Source of the DNA: Bacteroidales bacterium
GTDB lineage: Bacteria > Bacteroidota > Bacteroidia > Bacteroidales > GCA-2748055
DNA length: 37,691 nt
Assembly: GCA_018400695.1 (NCBI GenBank)
Contig: JAGYMF010000005.1
Coordinates: forward strand, 1 to 37,691
Direction of reading: 5' to 3'
Position numbers and translations under genes: made by a program. The notes under the pieces were generated by a model, which ran no database searches, was not told the origin of the DNA, and was given only the letters and a program-made list of their open reading frames with translations. Below, in pieces: positions 37,001 to 37,691 of this stretch (position 1 is the first letter of the stretch; each line of letters starts with the position of its first letter).

Positions 37001-37420
37001 GATGTCCTGCACCAGGGGATCGAACAAAAGGTCGGCAGGCAATTCACTCTTTGCTTTGTCTACCGCGTCCTTCACATCCTGCAGGGCGATTTTGATCTCT
37101 ACATCGGTATTAAACTCGGCAAAAATCATAGAGGCATCCTGCGCCGATGTGGAACGGACCTCCTTGATACCCGTTACTGACTCCAGTTCCTTTTCTATCG
37201 GACGGGTAATGAGGTTTTCAATATCCAGGGGCGGATTGCCCGGATAGCTTGTTTGTATGAGTACGGTGGGGAGTACAATATCGGGGAACAACTCTTTTGG
37301 AAGGTTCCTGTAGGAGAAAATCCCGAAGAATATGATGATGGCAGTGAGCAGGAAAATGGTGTTCCTGTTTTTCAGCGCTGCTGTGGTTATCCTGAACTCT
37401 CTGAATGCTTTATTGTTCAT
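34004..37420 (-). CDS. Efflux RND transporter permease (AcrB/HAE-type)
   Basis: PKELFPDIVLPTVLIQTSYPGNPPLDIENLITRPIEKEL; LGLLVDNAIVVVENIYR; GIVVNNAIVLIDYIELL; LRPVLLTAITTILGLIPLA. Confidence 0.97.
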   Translation of the reverse strand: MNNKAFREFRITTAALKNRNTIFLLTAIIIFFGIFSYRNLPKELFPDIVLPTVLIQTSYPGNPPLDIENLITRPIEKELESVTGIKEVRSTSAQDASMIFAEFNTDVEIKIALQDVKDAVDKAKSELPADLLFDPLVQDIDFSEFPIININLSGDYSVEELKDYAERLEDLIESVSEISKVEIRGIDEREIRIDVDLLKLESYALSFDDIEFAISQENVSVSGGEIRLGNTRRSVRTIGEFKNISELENIIISREDDNVVFLKNVARVTDGYEEPKTFTRLDNQPVVSVQVIKKGGENLLEATDKIFAILDEAKRSNVIPAEMTVTLTNDQSETIRMQLGNLENSMVLGVIFVILVLFYFLGTRNALFVGLAIPMSMFLSFIVLNLLGFKINLIVLFSLILALGLLVDNAIVVVENIYRYVDRGFPPFEAAKRAVGEISYPIITSTATTLAAFVPLAFWGGITGEFMKGLPITLIIVLVSSLFVALVIIPVFSATFIKLGPDRKNNMPNIKRGLIIAVSLIAAGLLFHLAGWNAPGTLAIIFGIIGLLNALLFRKAEAWFQDVFLSWLDEIYTRTLKFALHRYNTVFFFMGTFFLLIFAVFFFQARDVNVSFFPENEPSYINIIAEMPIGTDVTATNEFMKTLEKDIANIIEPYRPIVKSVLTTVGVSSDQSEAGNRPNEALTTVSFVDYEYREGIKTSKILRELTDQLLNHYPGIALSIEKDQNGPPAGDPVSIEISGNKFDELLIITDSVLMQIDRSGIRGMEGLSMDLTIGKPELLVRLDRDKVRRYGLSTQQVANTLRTALFGREISDFKVGEDEYPINMRLSEEYRYNASSLLNIGISYVDNGQTIRIPLSALADIEYRSTYGSVKRKDMKRVITLSSNVIEGFNANRINQQLAVVLESFDFPEGYTYEFGGEQEAQRDSMAFLMRALLIALSVILLILVTQFNSVIKPAIILLSVLFSTIGVFMGIATFRMDFIVVMTGIGIVSLAGIVVNNAIVLIDYIELLKKQKREELGLGENEFLPVSHATETIIEGGRTRLRPVLLTAITTILGLIPLAIGLNIDFAGLLNDLKPNIYFGGDTVIFWGPISWTIIFGLTFATFLTLVLVPVMYKITVQVSKVISTKMIRLRKIGNGD

Positions 37421-37479
37421 GCTTCTGTTTGATTTGATGTGTTTTCCGGCAGAATGTCGGGGGGAGAGGCTGAAGGTGA

Positions 37480-37691
37480 TCAGTTCAGGATAGTGACAGG
37501 TTCACCGTCTGTAACCATGTTATACCCCTCAACAATTACCTTGTCTCCTTCGCTGATCCCTTTTGTAATCTCAGTGATGTCCTGAACGGTTTTTCCCGTT
37601 TCTACGTATATTTTTTCAGCAAACCAGGAAGATCCTTTCTCCATTGCCCGAAAAAGAAAAGTGCCTTTGAAGTCATCTTTCAGAACGATGG
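37480..37691 (-). CDS. RND efflux membrane-fusion (periplasmic adaptor) subunit, C-terminal part
   Basis: Reverse translation IVLKDDFKGTFLFRAMEKGSSWFAEKIYVETGKTVQDITEITKGISEGDKVIVEGYNMVTDGEPVTILN*; directly upstream of the RND permease; truncated by window edge. Confidence 0.85.
   Translation of the reverse strand, partial: IVLKDDFKGTFLFRAMEKGSSWFAEKIYVETGKTVQDITEITKGISEGDKVIVEGYNMVTDGEPVTILN

Overview
This 37.7 kb window looks like a chromosomal segment from a member of the Bacteroidota. The evidence is a TonB-dependent receptor with a CarboxypepD_reg-like N-terminus, a DUF4301-type protein, and several TAnnTTTG -7-like promoter elements. Most genes are ordinary core metabolism. In order: end of the his operon (hisA 3' end, hisF, hisIE); ornithine aminotransferase; nitroreductase; TonB receptor plus a CarboxypepD_reg-like protein; YjbQ-family protein; iorA/iorB 2-oxoacid:ferredoxin oxidoreductase; DUF4301-like protein; a probable phosphate locus (beta-helix lipoprotein, porin-like protein, two paralogous OmpR/PhoB-type regulators flanking a Pit permease with a C-terminal helical PhoU-like extension); an uncharacterised membrane-anchored protein; an omega-amidase-like hydrolase; SlyD-like FKBP; SDR; a pta-ackA-ptb-buk cluster; a GlcD/GlpC-type FAD/Fe-S dehydrogenase; a DAACS symporter; an XRE-type regulator; pyrD; a methyltransferase; and an RND permease with the end of its membrane-fusion partner. 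I saw no CRISPR array, rRNA, tRNA or convincing mobile element, but I could not run dedicated searches. The most unusual stretch is the ~1 kb AT-rich non-coding region (about 30437-31423) upstream of the XRE regulator. It holds a cluster of TACAnnTGTA palindromes (one superimposed on the regulator's putative -7 box), a 12-bp inverted repeat enclosing four ACTTAA iterations at 14/14/17-bp spacing, a 13-bp direct repeat and a 12-bp hairpin. Other notable signals: a two-way terminator-like hairpin inside the hydrolase coding sequence, a 12-bp motif shared upstream of iorA and iorB, and an IorA lacking the usual C-terminal ferredoxin domain.
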